Notes: a model not told the origin generated them from the letters alone. Counted from the stretch's first letter, positions 1-10,840 are shown. The stretch: DNA of 64,000 nt from Norana najaformis (GCA_964023275.1 OZ029922.1:795501-859500), one strand, 5' to 3'. Made by a program: numbers and translations.

Positions 1-716
1 CGAAATGGAGGAAAGGGAGGACGAGGGCGAAATGGAAGAAAGGGAGGGAGGGCGAAATGGAAGAAAGGGAGGACGAGGGCGAAATGGAGGAAAGGGAGGG
101 AGGGCGAAATGGAAGAAAGGGAGGACGAGGGCGAAATGGAGGAAAGGGAGGGAGGGCGAAATGGAAGAAAGGGAGGACGAGGGCGAAATGGAGGAAAGGG
201 AGGGAGGGCGAAATGGAGGAAAGGGAGGGAGGGCGAAATGGAGGAAAGGGAGGGAGGGCGAAATGAAGGAAAGGGAGGGAGGGCGAAATGGAAGAAAGGG
301 AGGAAGAGGGCGAAATGGAGGAAAGGGAGGGAGGGCGAAATGGAAGAAAGGGAGGGAGGGCGAAATGGAAGAAAGGGAGGGAGGGCGAAATGGAGGAAAG
401 GGAGGGAGGGCGAAATGGAGGAAAGAGAGGGAGGGCGAAATGGAAGAAAGGGAGGACGAGGGCGAAATGGAGGAAAGGGAGGGAGGGCGAAATGGAAGAA
501 AGGGAGGACGAGGGCGAAATGAAGGAAAGGGAGGGAAGGCGAAATGGAAGAAAGGGAGGACGAGGGCGAAATGGAGGAAAGGGAGGACGAGGGCGAAATG
601 GAGGAAAGGGAGGACGAGGGCGAAATGGAAGAAAGGGAGGACGAGGGCGAAATGGAGGAAAGGGAGGACGAGGGCAAAAATGGAGGAAAGGGAAGAAGAG
701 GGCGAAATGAAGACAG
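1..716. repeat. 26-bp purine-rich minisatellite
   Basis: About 27 head-to-tail copies of a 26-bp unit built on CGAAATGG, AGGAAAGGGA and GGGAGGG, with variants GGACGAGGG and AGGAAGAGGG. The array runs off the left edge of the window. The top strand is almost pure purine. Because 26 is not a multiple of 3 and no unit holds a stop, all three plus frames stay open and give repetitive Met-Glu-Glu-Arg and Arg-Asn-Gly-Gly type ORFs; these are by-products of the repeat, not a gene. The array ends directly at the start of a family D element. Confidence 0.95.
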
Positions 717-1480
717 GGCAACAAAACTATTTTAAATAGGTTATTTGCATAATGGTCGGTCAAGCCGGATTCGCGCCGAAATCTGAAAAGAGGTGCGCTG
801 TAGGATGGGCACCAAATGACAGACATTACATAAACTTATATGCAAATAAAGAAGCTAAGCTAAATTTAGAAAGAGGCCAATAAGCAAATTCGCACCTGCA
901 TGTTGTACACACCTAATCCGCCCCCAACACAGAGAGACAGACAGATAAACACAGATACAAACAGATACGCAGACATATAGAATTTAAAGGAGTGGTCAAC
1001 ACGTGTGTGGGATTCGGGTAACGAGGGCGCGATTTGATCTAACGGTCTCTTTCAAAACTATGCTGCCACCTAGCGTATGCAACTGACCAAAAACCTGTAC
1101 TGCCACCTGGCGAATGCAATTGAATCTTTACAGCAACATAATTATTTACCACAGCGATCCAAAAGAATTATTGTTCGCTTTTAAATTTTTAGAGATTTTT
1201 CTTTCTACTAAACACCAAGTTTATTAATAAAATATTCATTATGAAATTATTAATGGTAACTTTCGTAAGGAGGAAAAGCAAAAAGGGACAGAAATGTTAA
1301 TTCAATATCTGATGCTCCACACCTCTATTTATAGTTACAAGTGAATAAGTCTACCTCATGCAATACCATGTTGAACGCTAAAACAAATATGACTGCTAAA
1401 ATTGGTATGGCACCTCAATAGACCAATGAATATAAAACCCCTTGTAACAAAAATCAATCCATTTACACTCGCACTTTGGA
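716..1480 (+). mobile_element. Family D dispersed element, copy 1
   Basis: This stretch is closely similar to 2855-3525. Shared landmarks in order: ACAAAACTATTTTAA near the left end, GCGCCGAAATCTGAAA, a CACAGACAGACAG run, AAAGGAGTGGTCAACACGTG, then GCTGCCACCTAG blocks, and a 3' part with CTCCACACCTCTATTTATAG. No coding potential is visible. Similar sequence recurs on the minus strand at 20.9, 37.6, 49.8, 53.8 and 55.5 kb, so this is a mobile or amplified family. The class (LTR fragment, MITE or large SINE) is not clear. Confidence 0.75.
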
Positions 1481-2114
1481 ATTTTTCACTTCTGATCTTA
1501 CCCTTTTCCTGCCCCTGTGTTCCCATCTTATCCTTCATGGACGTCTGATAAATTTTACCTTACCCATTCAAACAATAAGACCATGATTTTAACAATTGCA
1601 ACAAGAAAAGGTAGCGCCTTTCTGAGTTACTCGATCAATAAATGTCGTGATGCACTGAATGAAATCCATCAAATTGTTAGTTTCTTAGCCTCAAGTTATT
1701 TACAAACTAATTTACTGACCGTCTAGAAACTTCGAGACAAGGTGTTTCTTTCAATTCATGCATGGCAGTTATAGTTACTGAATTACGCTAATGAGCGGCC
1801 TGTTAAAATTTAAATAGCGGTATTCAGAGTAAAAGGCGATTTCTTCCATGGAGCACATGGCCAAAATAATAAGCATAAATAAATGAGTAGTGGTCTTCCT
1901 ATTCCCCAGTCTTCCCATTTCTCTCAGCTTAAACACAACCCACCCTAGCCTCCTCTCCCCTTCTCTCTATGGTCTTCTGGAAACTGGACTTGGTTCTTGA
2001 CATGGCATCTTTGGACAACCCCACTGACTTGACGCAGCTCTCCTGAACAACCTGGTGCAATGCGCTTAGCTTTTAAGTAGCGCTTTAGAAATTTCAAGTT
2101 TACGATTACGATAA
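1481..2114. other. No gene seen
   Basis: A 634-base AT-rich stretch. The short open frames here (for example 1356-1538 minus and 1517-1726 plus) have no recognisable motif, composition or splice context. Nothing can be supported. Confidence 0.5.
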
Positions 2115-2320
2115 GTGATGGTAGTAGTAGTATTTTTATTTCTGCATTTATTAAACGCCACTATTTAATGACTAAATATCAATCGATGGCTCTGAGCATT
2201 TGTGAGTGAAGGACTTGCTCAAGATTCATACACAGTAATCGTCTTAAGCAGCGGAGACTCGAACCCTTACACTCCACGTTACAAGCCGAGCGCTTCATCC
2301 AATAGGCTGCCGTGCCGCGG
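2115..2320 (-). mobile_element. tRNA-headed SINE (family A), minus copy
   Basis: Read on the minus strand it has a tRNA-like head with a B-box-like GGTTCGAG-type block, a body with the shared phrase for 'GGACCTTGAGCAAGTCCTT' (here mutated), and a tail ending in GCGTTTAATAAATGCAGAAAT. The same order appears at 7.5, 9.9, 11.2, 16.7, 33.2 and 60.7 kb on the plus strand and at 5.8, 8.9 and 32.6 kb on the minus strand. The head end abuts the CAG array. Confidence 0.8.
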
Positions 2321-2321
2321 T

Positions 2322-2406
<85 letters not shown>
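2321..2406. repeat. CAG/CTG trinucleotide array
   Basis: About 28 uninterrupted AGC units directly beside the head of the minus-strand SINE. The polyglutamine frame is closed immediately upstream by TAG. The polyserine frame is open for a distance but reads through SINE sequence. It is followed by AACTATGTAAGTGAG, which matches a splice-donor consensus. No evidence shows that it is translated. Confidence 0.95.
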
Positions 2407-2408
<2 letters not shown>

Positions 2409-2854
2409 TATGTAAGTGAGCATTATAATATTTGCGGATGTCTTCATTCAAGGTCGTCTCTAAAGTGTTGTTCATCTAAAGCAACAAATCTAAACAGAGG
2501 CGAATTAATATGGTTTGCGAATGTGTTTCCTTTCCCGTTGATGCCTATTATCTCCCACTGAATCTGCATTTCCCAATATATTGCATTCCTGTCCAAAGGT
2601 CTTTCCCCTCGCTGGTTCAAACTATTTCCCACTGAAATTTCCCCATACATACAGCTACCCATTCTTGAGGCCACCTCCATTAAATATATATCTTCCCCAT
2701 ATATTTTCACTCTCACAAGTCAGCCTTTTAGCGCCATTGCATAAGTTGGTCTCCTTGAATCGGTTTTTATGTGGCGCTGAGATATTTTGGAGGTGTACAT
2801 TTACTTTTACATTTACATATCTTCCCCTGGTCCAGACCATCCCCCGAGCAGCAG
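2407..2854. other. No gene seen
   Basis: Unique-looking sequence between the CAG array and the second family D copy. Overlapping short ORFs on both strands show no family signature. Confidence 0.5.
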
Positions 2855-3525
2855 GGGCGACAAACTATTTTAAGTAGGCAGGTGCATAACACAGCTGGTT
2901 TAGCCGAACTGGCGCCGAAATCTGAAAGCAGGTGCGCAGTAGGATGGGCAGCAAATGATGACATTTCATGCATGAAAAACAGAGACATTGAGATAAATTT
3001 AGAAATAGGTCAAGAGGCGTATTCGCACCTGAATGCTTGCCACCTGCCTAATCCGCCCCAACACAGACAGACAGACAGATAAACACAGAGACAAACAGAT
3101 ACGCAGACATACAGAATTTAAAGGAGTGGTCAACACGTGTCTGGGATTCGTGTAACCAGCGCGCAATTCGATCTAACGGTCTCTTTCAAAACTCTGCTGC
3201 CACCTAGCGAATGCAGCTTACCAAAAACATGTGCTGCCACCTAGCGAATGCAATTGAATCTTTCAACCATGATTATTTAACACAGCGATCCAAAAGAATT
3301 ATTTTTCACTTTTACCATATTTTTAAAGATTTTCTTTATACTAAACACCATGTTTATTATTTAAAAATTGGTTGTAAAATTATTTATTGTAACTTTTGTA
3401 ATTATGAAAAGTAAAAAGTGAAAGATATGTAAATTCAATGTCAGATGCTCCACACCTCTATTTATAGTTCCAAGCGAATAACTCTGTCTCACGCAACACA
3501 TTTGTTAAACGCTGAGAAATTTCTC
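2855..3525 (+). mobile_element. Family D dispersed element, copy 2
   Basis: The best preserved copy. It begins GGGGCGACAAACTATTTTAA, carries GCGCCGAAATCTGAAA, the CAGACAGACAGACAG run, AAAGGAGTGGTCAACACGTG, then two tandem blocks of GCTGCCACCTAGCGAATGCA, an AT-rich stretch, and CACACCTCTATTTATAGTTC near the end. It aligns along its whole length with 716-1480. No ORF of interest. Confidence 0.8.
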
Positions 3526-3639
3526 AGACCTACATTACATTATAATCAATTTTATTACACTTATGGTCGACTTTGAGGTCCTTGGAAACGGCCATGGCAG
3601 CCACAAGATGTCGTTAAACTCTACTATTTCCTAGTTTTA

Positions 3640-4050
3640 TGAAATCTTATGCAAATTCAACAGTGAATGCGCCCATTCCTTATGCTTATGCGTAATTGTC
3701 TCGTTGGCTCTGCTCCATCATATCTTAGGGACTTCTGCATTTCGGTCTCCTTGGTTCCAGGCCGTAGCACTCTCCGGTCGGCCTCCATTGGACTTCTGAC
3801 TGTCCCTCGTATGCGCACTGCTACAGCGCAGTCTAGAAGCTTTGCCTATGTTGGACCCAATAGCTGGAATCGCCTTTCCCGAGAGCTCCGACTTGAATTC
3901 CTCCGTTTGTCCCTTCCGCAGTTTCGTAAGCGCCTGAAGTCTGTATTATTTGACAGTGGTCTCACTGGTTCGGGTCGGGAGCGCTTCTGATGACTCTATT
4001 CTTGAAGTGGCGCTTTATAAATGTCAGATTCAATTACAATTACAATTCCT
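3640..4050 (+). mobile_element. CR1-like LINE remnant, RT C-terminus and 3' tail
   Basis: An open frame at 3667-3990 encodes the C-terminal part of a non-LTR retrotransposon polymerase: ...RNCLVGSAPSYLRDF..., VPRMR.A.AQSRSFAYVGPNSWNRL, ending LKSVLF. It is the same family as the longer fragment at 45598-46472 (shared SRSFAYVGP, SAP.YL.DFC). After the stop comes GTGGCGCTTTATAAATGTCA then an AATTACAATTACAA tail, the typical 3' end of this family. It is truncated at its 5' end. Confidence 0.85.
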
Positions 4051-4379
4051 AAACCATGGGAATAGTAAGGCCAGTAAGACAAGGTTTGTTTAATAGTACA
4101 GTGTCGGTAAAAGTGATAACATCGCCACTTTCTTTCATTTCTGTTATTGTTATCGTCGCTGTTACAATATAGCTGTGTCTAATTAGGGATAAATCATTTC
4201 TCGAGACCGTTTTGCACCTAACGATCGCTGTCGTCTAAGCTTGTTTCGTAGGCAGACCTTGGAGACGTACTATGAACGCGCAATATAAACTATGAACGCG
4301 CAATATAAATATTGAATACATGAAATTACACAAACATACTGTTGTTGTTAACTACATTACTTACATACTACCCATCAGG

Positions 4380-4880
4380 AGACTCGCAACATAATTTTTA
4401 TAAAGAACCTGATCTAATGGACGGTTTAATACCGTGCTGCCACCTAGCGAATGCAAATGAAACATTTTTAATAACGCACGTGTCTGTGCTGCCAACTAGC
4501 GAATGCAAATGAAACAGTTTCACGCCTCTAAATACCACAATGATCGGAAAAGAATTTACTTGTACCTATATTCGAATAATTTTCTTCAGGTTAAACCACA
4601 TTTTTATTAATAAAAATTGGGGCATAAAATTAGCTAAAGAAATTTTATAAAAGAAAGTGAAAAGGGAAAATGTGTCCATTAAATCTGGGCTATGGATCGA
4701 CACCTCTATCTGGAAAATAAAGAAGTTTCTCTTCTTGACATATCCTACAGCGCCCAGCAAAAGCCAAGTCACCGGAACCAACTTGTTGACACAGATTATC
4801 GTGCGGCACTATTTCAGATTTACATGTACACTACGTTATGCTACACTATTCATTGGTTTTGGGAAATATGAGGCAAATGC
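4380..4880 (+). mobile_element. Family D element, diverged partial copy
   Basis: Contains GATCTAATGGACGG, two GCTGCCA.CTAGCGAATGCA blocks separated by about 60 bases, the AT-rich stretch and the CACCTCTATCTGG block in the same order as 2855-3525, but is more diverged. No coding capacity. Confidence 0.6.
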
Positions 4881-6160
4881 AGTGTGACCAATAATAATGT
4901 TATGCAATAGCATGTAAGCATTCGCTAGCCACGGGAAAAGGTATCGAGGATGATGCTTCTATGTCCCCGAGAGCAAAGCTGCTTCCAGAACTGCATCTAA
5001 AAAACAAAACTTCCTGCAAATGGGGGCCCAATAATCAATAATTAATAACTTCTATTACACCAATGTCTAATGCACAAAGCATCAACCGATGGTCCACCAA
5101 AATCAAGCCATAATCAGTCAATATCCAGAAGATGAAAGATTTCCTCTGTAGACTGATTTTGTATCTTCTGGAATTCCCTTCTTGACTTTTTGACTGTACT
5201 TTCTCTGGAATTTGGCTTGTACAGCGATTTTACCATCACAGACTGATGCCTTCAGCATTATCACAGAGGCGCTATAGAAGTTCTCAGATTATTATAAGAT
5301 CAGTCCACTAATAAGTCTCACAGTTTTACAGAGATATGGACATTTGATTTAATCATAATGGAAATACGTGAATTCTTTTATCTCTCTTTTCACAGTGAAC
5401 CAAGAAGTCAAAATTTTCATTCCATGACTTCTTAAAATAATCCAACAATATGAGTGGAAAAAACTGCACCTGACTGATGCACGGCTTTTCTTGTTTTTGC
5501 TCTAATATACTATTTAACGGTGATTGCAGCGCAAAGACACTTTGAAAAATCTTTCAAAGGAAACCATGATGCTTATTAGCCCAATAATTCATAATTCTCC
5601 ATTCATGTTAAACACAGAACTGAAATTGTAAATGGAAATTTCCATAGCGAATGCAATCAGAGGTGCTCTGTACGACATCCTAAAACAACGGTGCAAAAGT
5701 TTTCAAGCCGCGTTTTAACGATTTGAAGTGTTGGTACGTAATGTCTCCTTTACATTACAGATTTCAATTGATGTAGTTCTGCTTCAGAAGTCCAGCATTA
5801 GCAATAATTCACATAAGATTTTTGGGTACATTTGGGATATCATTATTTTTATTATTGTGCATTTATTAATTGCCACTACCTAACGACTAAGCATCAAACA
5901 GATGGTGCTGATCAATTGTGAGTGAAGGACTTGCTCAAGGTCCATACAAAGTAATCCCATCTGGAAAGGCTCAAACCTCCACTCTCCGTGTTAGAAGCTG
6001 AGCACTACAAAAAACGGGCTAACGTGCCACACAGAACTCAGGTTCTTATAAAAATTCGTCTATAACAGTAATTATGAAACATTGCCTCATTATTACACAA
6101 ATCTGCCAAGATTCGTAGCATGCCACACAGTAGCTTTATGACTACGTGCACTGCTACATG
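4881..6160. other. Intergenic; SINE pieces only
   Basis: No gene is supported. 5030-5110 is a minus-strand SINE tail fragment (AACTTCTATTACACCAATGTCTAATGCAC...). 5845-6035 is a minus-strand family A SINE with the GAAGGACTTGCTCAAGGTCC phrase. The remaining sequence is unique and featureless. Confidence 0.5.
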
Positions 6161-6164
6161 CAAC

Positions 6165-7112
6165 ATGAAGCAACATGAAGTCATCAAAAACGATCAACTG
6201 GCCCAACATACAAACACAAAGTCATCAAAACAATAATTTGGCCCAATTTACAACATGAAGTCGTCATCAAAAACTATAATTTGGCCCAATTTACAACATG
6301 AAGTCGTCATCAAAAACAATAATTTGGCCCAACTTACAACATGAAGTCGTCATCAAAAACAATAATTTGGCCCAATTTACAACATGAAGTAGTCATCAAA
6401 AACAATAATTTGGCCCAACTTACAACATGAAGTCGTCATCAAAAACTATAATTTGGCCCAATTTACAACATGAAGCAGTCATCAAAAACTATAATTTGGC
6501 CCAATTTACAACATGAAGTCATCAAAAACAATAATTTGGCCCAACGTACAACATGAAGTCATCAAAAACAATAATTTGGCCCAATTTACAACATGAAGTC
6601 ATCAAAAACAATAATTTGGCCCAATTTACAACATGAAGTCATCAAAAACAATAATTTGGCCCAATTTACAACATGAAGTCATCAAAAACAATAATTTGGC
6701 CCAATTTACAACATGAAGTAGTCATCAAAAACAGTAATTTGGCCCAATTTACAACATGAAGTCATCAAAAACAATAATTTGGCCCAATTTACAACATGAA
6801 GTCATCAAAAACAATAATTTGGCCCAATTTACAACATGAAGTCATCAAAAACAATAATTTGGCCCAATTTACAACATGAAGTAGTCATCAAAAACAGTAA
6901 TTTGGCCCAATTTACAACATGAAGTCATCAAAAACAATAATTTGGCCCAATTTACAACATGAAGTCATCAAAAACAATAATTTGGCCCAATTTACAACAT
7001 GAAGTAGTCATCAAAAACAGTAATTTGGCCCAATTTACAAGAAGATTTGGGTTAGGGTTAGAAACGACCATTAGGCCCAACGTACAACATGAAGTCATCA
7101 AAAACAATCAGC
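6165..7112. repeat. 40-bp minisatellite
   Basis: About 23 copies of a ~40-bp unit: AACATGAAGTCATCAAAAAC followed by AATAATTTGGCCCAATTTAC. Length variants carry GTCGTCATC or GTAGTCATC (43 bp). Copies are highly similar, so expansion looks recent. A GGGTTAGGGTTAG motif at about 7049 breaks the array near its right end. There are no unique spacers, so it is not a CRISPR array. Confidence 0.95.
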
Positions 7113-8226
7113 TTAGAGGAAACTTGAATTAAGGTTTATGCACTTGTAACATGAAGACGGCAAGACCTTGAGAAATTGTATCAAGGGGTCGTCCATGAAG
7201 GACATCCGCAAAAAATGGCCTACTCTGGACCCATCCTTCCTCCTCTGCAGACGATACCCATCAGAAATTGCTCAGTGCTCTCAAGTGGGTCATTCAACGG
7301 TGCTGCCATATAAACACAAAGAATTTGAAAGGAGTCAATGGGCCAAAATTTGTTTTCCCCTGTTTTTCAATGGTCTGTTCACAATAGACTTGTCCAACAG
7401 GTGCCTGCAGGTTCCGGCCATGTACCTGCAAAGACAAAAGCGCTGCTTCTGCTAACAGTTAACTTGTACTCTCTGGCCACTTGCTAAAGCACAGATTGCA
7501 ATGCTGCCACTTGTGGCAAGGTAGCTTATTGTGGAGCACAGTAGTCAACTGGTTAAAGCATGCACCTGGTAATGCAAAGAGAACAGGTTCGAGTCTTCCA
7601 TCAGACAAGAACTGCATAGGAACTGTCCTTTACTTATAAGTGCTTCACGCCTCAGATTTACCGACCTTGCACATGCAATAAACGAAACAGAACAATAGTA
7701 GTGCAAGTAAACAAACGTAACCTTGGCAGAAAAAAAGTAACTTTCACTTGTTGCTTACTAGATCGTCCAGAATTTTCAAAAATTCTCAAACAAATTTTCA
7801 CTAAGACCATAAATAATGACTTTGTGTCTAATTAATGCATCTGTTAATTAATGCATCTAATTAATGCATTTGAGCTCCAGCTAATTTTACTACTAACTGT
7901 TTTAAGCCGCACGCCATATTAAGGCCACATTCTGTTATCAACACATTGGGTAGACAAAGGTTGAATTTTTAAATGAAACATCCTGAAAATTAATCTTACA
8001 TATTTCAGAAAAGTGCCTAAGTTTTTGGATCAAAACCCACAAACATTTAGCCTGACTTCTTGAGGGTAAATGAAGGTACCCGTATGTGGTAAATGAAGGA
8101 ATCACCATAGGGTAAATGCTTAAAAATCAATTCGCAACACGTAGTTCATTTTCTCTGCCAAGGTCAAAAATATTTAGTTCTTCAAGAACTCAACACAAAC
8201 TGAAAGATGAAGGCAAATTTTCCTAA
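7113..8226. other. Intergenic, with a family A SINE
   Basis: 7530-7700 is a plus-strand family A SINE (tRNA-like head with GGTTCGAGTC, later AAACGAAACAG tail). A short plus-strand ORF at 7168-7455 has no recognisable domain. The region 7720-8226 shows nothing beyond AT-rich sequence with small local duplications (TTAATGCATCT). Confidence 0.5.
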
Positions 8227-8418
8227 TCACCCAAGGAGCAGCAGCCACGAAATGTCGTCTGACTTGAACCAGATGCTGGTTTTCAACTTTCTAACTGCAG
8301 CAGAAGATGTAAGATCTTGTTTTTCGAGCCGAGTCTTCTTTCTGTTCAGGTCAATCACTGAATAACGCTGTTTCACTTCACTGCGTAACCTTCCCAAGGC
8401 TTCTGCTGAGCTCTGAGA
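8227..8418 (-). pseudogene. Coiled-coil exon of kinesin-like remnant
   Basis: On the minus strand a strong acceptor (polypyrimidine tract then TTTAG at 8419-8420) opens a 63-codon frame starting SQSSAEALGRLRSEVKQ, rich in Arg/Lys/Glu with leucine spacing typical of a coiled coil, through LNRKKTRLEKQDL and KTSIWFKSDD, to a TGA at 8227-8229. A second, broken copy lies on the plus strand at 36374-37362 and ends at the matching TGA. It lies downstream, in transcription order, of the kinesin motor exons, so it may be the tail of the same gene. Whether it is expressed is unknown. Confidence 0.5.
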
Positions 8419-8505
8419 CTAAAAAAAATAAAAACGGTAATTCTTATTTTCATCTAAGCAGCACATGTCTTAATTGGCAACGTCTTCATCATTTACCTCA
8501 GCACC

Positions 8506-8720
8506 TAGGTATTACGAGGCACGTGATCTAGGTAATACGAGGCACGTGATCTAGGTATTACGAGGCACGTGATCTAGGTATTACGAGGCACGTGATCTAG
8601 GTATTACGAGGCACGTGATCTAGGTATTACGAGGCACGTGATCTAGGTATTACGAGGCACGTGATCTAGGTATTACGAGGCACGTGATCTAGGTATTACG
8701 AGGCACGTGATCTAGGTATT
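8506..8720. repeat. 23-bp minisatellite with CACGTG boxes, block 1
   Basis: About nine tandem copies of a 23-bp unit made of GATCTAGGTATTACGAGG plus CACGT; each junction forms CACGTGATC. CACGTG is a palindromic E-box, so the array presents one E-box every 23 bases. Copies are nearly identical. Confidence 0.95.
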
Positions 8721-8777
8721 GTATGTTCCATCTTCACATTCATGTATGAAATCCTGGTCAACGTCTTCATCATTTAC

Positions 8778-8912
8778 CTCAGCACCTAGGTATTACGAGG
8801 CACGTGATCTAGGTAATACGAGGCACGTGATCTAGGTATTACGAGGCACGTGATCTAGGTATTACGAGGCACGTGATCTAGGTATTACGAGGCACGTGAT
8901 CTAGGTATTACA
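8778..8912. repeat. 23-bp minisatellite with CACGTG boxes, block 2
   Basis: About five to six copies of the same 23-bp unit as block 1. The flank AACGTCTTCATCATTTACC is duplicated before both blocks (about 8479 and 8760), so block 2 arose by duplicating part of block 1 together with its left flank. Confidence 0.95.
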
Positions 8913-8934
8913 TTACAGAATGGAATGTAGTATT

Positions 8935-9110
8935 ATTTTTGCATTTATCAAGTGCCACTACATAATGACTAAGCATCAACCAAAGGCAATGAGCAACTGT
9001 GAAGGACTTGCTCAGGGTCCCTACACAATAACCATCTCAGGGCAGGCTTGAACCCGTACTCTATGTGTTACAAGCCAAGCGCTCTAACCAATCAGCTACC
9101 ATCTCTCATG
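8935..9110 (-). mobile_element. tRNA-headed SINE (family A), minus copy
   Basis: Minus-strand copy: tail (TTTGCATTTATCAAGTGCCACTAC on the plus strand), then GAAGGACTTGCTCAGGGTCC, then the tRNA-like head near AAGCGCTCTAACCAATCAGC. It lies directly beside the second CACGTG array. Confidence 0.8.
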
Positions 9111-9394
9111 GTAGAAGAGCAGACACTTGAGCCCACAGCAGTGGGTATGAAGACCTATCGGAATTCAACAAGGCTTCTTCAGCTGACTGCGATCATTGAT
9201 TTTGATTTCACTTGAAGCGACCATCGATCGATACTTTGAGCAGAATGACAACAGTGCCATAGAAGTCATTGGATCAAATTTGATTTAGAAGCATCAACAA
9301 CTTCATTTTTCTAAGCCCCAGCTGTTGAGGGCAGGTGGCCAGTTTTCTTCCTCACCAACTGATTTTCCCACAAATCTTGAAGCATCTTCTGCCG

Positions 9395-9470
9395 TGGTGG
9401 GGGATTTGAGCTTTGACCTCTGGGTTGACAGTTGTGAACTCCAACTTCTAGACCATCACACACCCAAATC
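9395..9470 (-). mobile_element. SINE family C head fragment
   Basis: Read on the minus strand: GATGGTCTAGAAGTTGGAG ... CAACCCAGAGGTCAAAGCTC, a tRNA-like A-box/B-box head of the same family as 14610-14830 and 61440-61640. It explains the C-terminal part of the long minus ORF ending at 9311, which is therefore not exon sequence. Confidence 0.6.
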
Positions 9471-9479
9471 CAATACAAT

Positions 9480-9753
9480 GCACAAAAGTGAATAAGGAAA
9501 ATGAAACGATTCTTCAACTCAGCAAATGCTGTTCTCGCCAAGTCAAAATTTTTTAAATCGCGCTCAATCTCCACAACACTTTTGTAGGGTACTTTAAAGG
9601 CATTATGTAAAATGTCTGGACAACTAGCAGTCAGGGAGTGTAAATACATAGTTTCAAACTCTTGATTGGTCTTGTATCTTTCCTCCAGGACCCTCCTTGG
9701 ATCTCCAGTTGTTACGTCCGAATCCAGGCAGGTGTTCTTCATCTTCCAGCAAT
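9480..9753 (-). pseudogene. Exon remnant of kinesin-like gene (LEDEE...RVLEERY)
   Basis: A minus-strand acceptor (TTTTGGTAG) at 9754-9755 is followed by sequence encoding LLEDEEH in one frame and, after a frame change, RVLEERYKTNQEF in another. The plus-strand paralogue at 34603-34739 has both pieces in one frame (LEDEERW ... RVLEERYEML), so this copy has an indel. The 3' part has SINE sequence (9395-9470). It is followed downstream by the 8227-8418 exon, in the same order as the plus-strand copy. Confidence 0.5.
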
Positions 9754-9934
9754 CTACCAAAAACAGTTGTCATCAGTTATCTCCATCAACATCACATTTA
9801 GTATTTTCATTCCACTTTTAAGAATTTATTCTTTTCTTACCCAAGGAAGTTCTGATACTCTGAATTAATTAATTAAGAGATTAAATGAATTACATCTGGA
9901 ACGGCTGATCTTCCTCACAATCCACCATTAGAGG

Positions 9935-10100
9935 GGCACGGCAGCCAATTGGATAGAACGCTTGGCTTGCAACGCAGAGAGTTCAAGCCTCCCTTTAGAT
10001 GGTTACTGTGTAGGGACCTTCAGCAAGTCCTTCACTCACGGTTGCTTCGTGCCTCAGATTCAGATTTACTAACCTTGCGTGGGTAATAAATGCTGATGAT
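9935..10100 (+). mobile_element. tRNA-headed SINE (family A)
   Basis: Head GCAGCCAATTGGATAGAACG, central GTTACTGTGTAGGGACCTTC, AGCAAGTCCTTCACTCACGG, and tail GGTAATAAATGCTGATGATG. Intact length for the family (about 160 bp). Confidence 0.8.
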
Positions 10101-10105
10101 GATGA

Positions 10106-10187
10106 ATGATTATTATTATTTTGCATTTATTACGCATGCAAGGTTAGTAAATCTGCGTAATAAATGCAAAATAATAATAATAATCAT
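10106..10187. repeat. Near-perfect hairpin from SINE tails
   Basis: The left arm 10106-10136 and right arm 10154-10187 are reverse complements apart from one extra ATT (core TTTGCATTTATTACGCA on the left, TGCGTAATAAATGCAAA on the right), with a 17-base loop (TGCAAGGTTAGTAAATC). It looks like two SINE tails joined head to head. Confidence 0.85.
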
Positions 10188-10840
10188 TACTAAAATAATT
10201 AGATTTCGATATTTATTGATCAATAAAAAATGCAAAAATACATTCCATGCAAATAGGAGTAATTTAGCAAACATCATCTTGGAGGGATTTTTTTAAAGGA
10301 AGGACAGACAGCTGTGGAGATTCACTCATACTGCAGATGTAATTTAGCTAAATTTTAAAAATTCATGTCATGTTCGCTTCTGCTCTTCTCTAATCTGACA
10401 CCAAAAACAAATTGGGCAACGATAAGAGTGATCTTCAAAAAGACGACAGACTAATCATCAACCAAATACAAAATCTTCAATCATCGATCTGCATCTTTTT
10501 GGTTTCAGTTTCTGAATTTATTGATCATGAATAAATGCACAGCACGTAACACGGAAGGAAGACTGATGGACAGAGGTCAAAGGGCGAATCCTAAAGGAAC
10601 CCTCGTTCCACTGGCAGATTAACCCGAATTCCATATTAAACTACAGTCAATAAACAATTCATTATATACCTCTTTCAAACAGTAACAACTACAAAATACA
10701 GAATAAAGTACTAAATCAGATGAGGCAAATCCACAAAGTCAATAAGAAATACTCCTTATTTTTTTACTTTTTAAATTAAAATCAATACCACTTCTTAAAA
10801 GGGACGGATATAAAATTACCAGAAAAAGCCTCGGCAACAC

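Noticed and set aside
5-739. 244-codon Glu/Arg/Gly-rich ORF
   Set aside because: By-product of a 26-bp purine minisatellite; all three plus frames are open.
2202-2561. Polyserine/polyglutamine protein
   Set aside because: The polyserine frame runs through SINE sequence; the glutamine frame is closed by TAG at the array start.
7046-7062. TTAGGG-type telomeric sequence
   Set aside because: Only two units (GGGTTAGGGTTAG) inside a minisatellite; too short to call an interstitial telomere.
6165-7112. CRISPR-like array of direct repeats
   Set aside because: Repeats are contiguous with no unique spacers, and the genome is eukaryotic.
9311-9480. C-terminal part of the 149-codon minus ORF (…RGQSSNPPPRQ…)
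   Set aside because: Derived from a SINE head, not from the exon.
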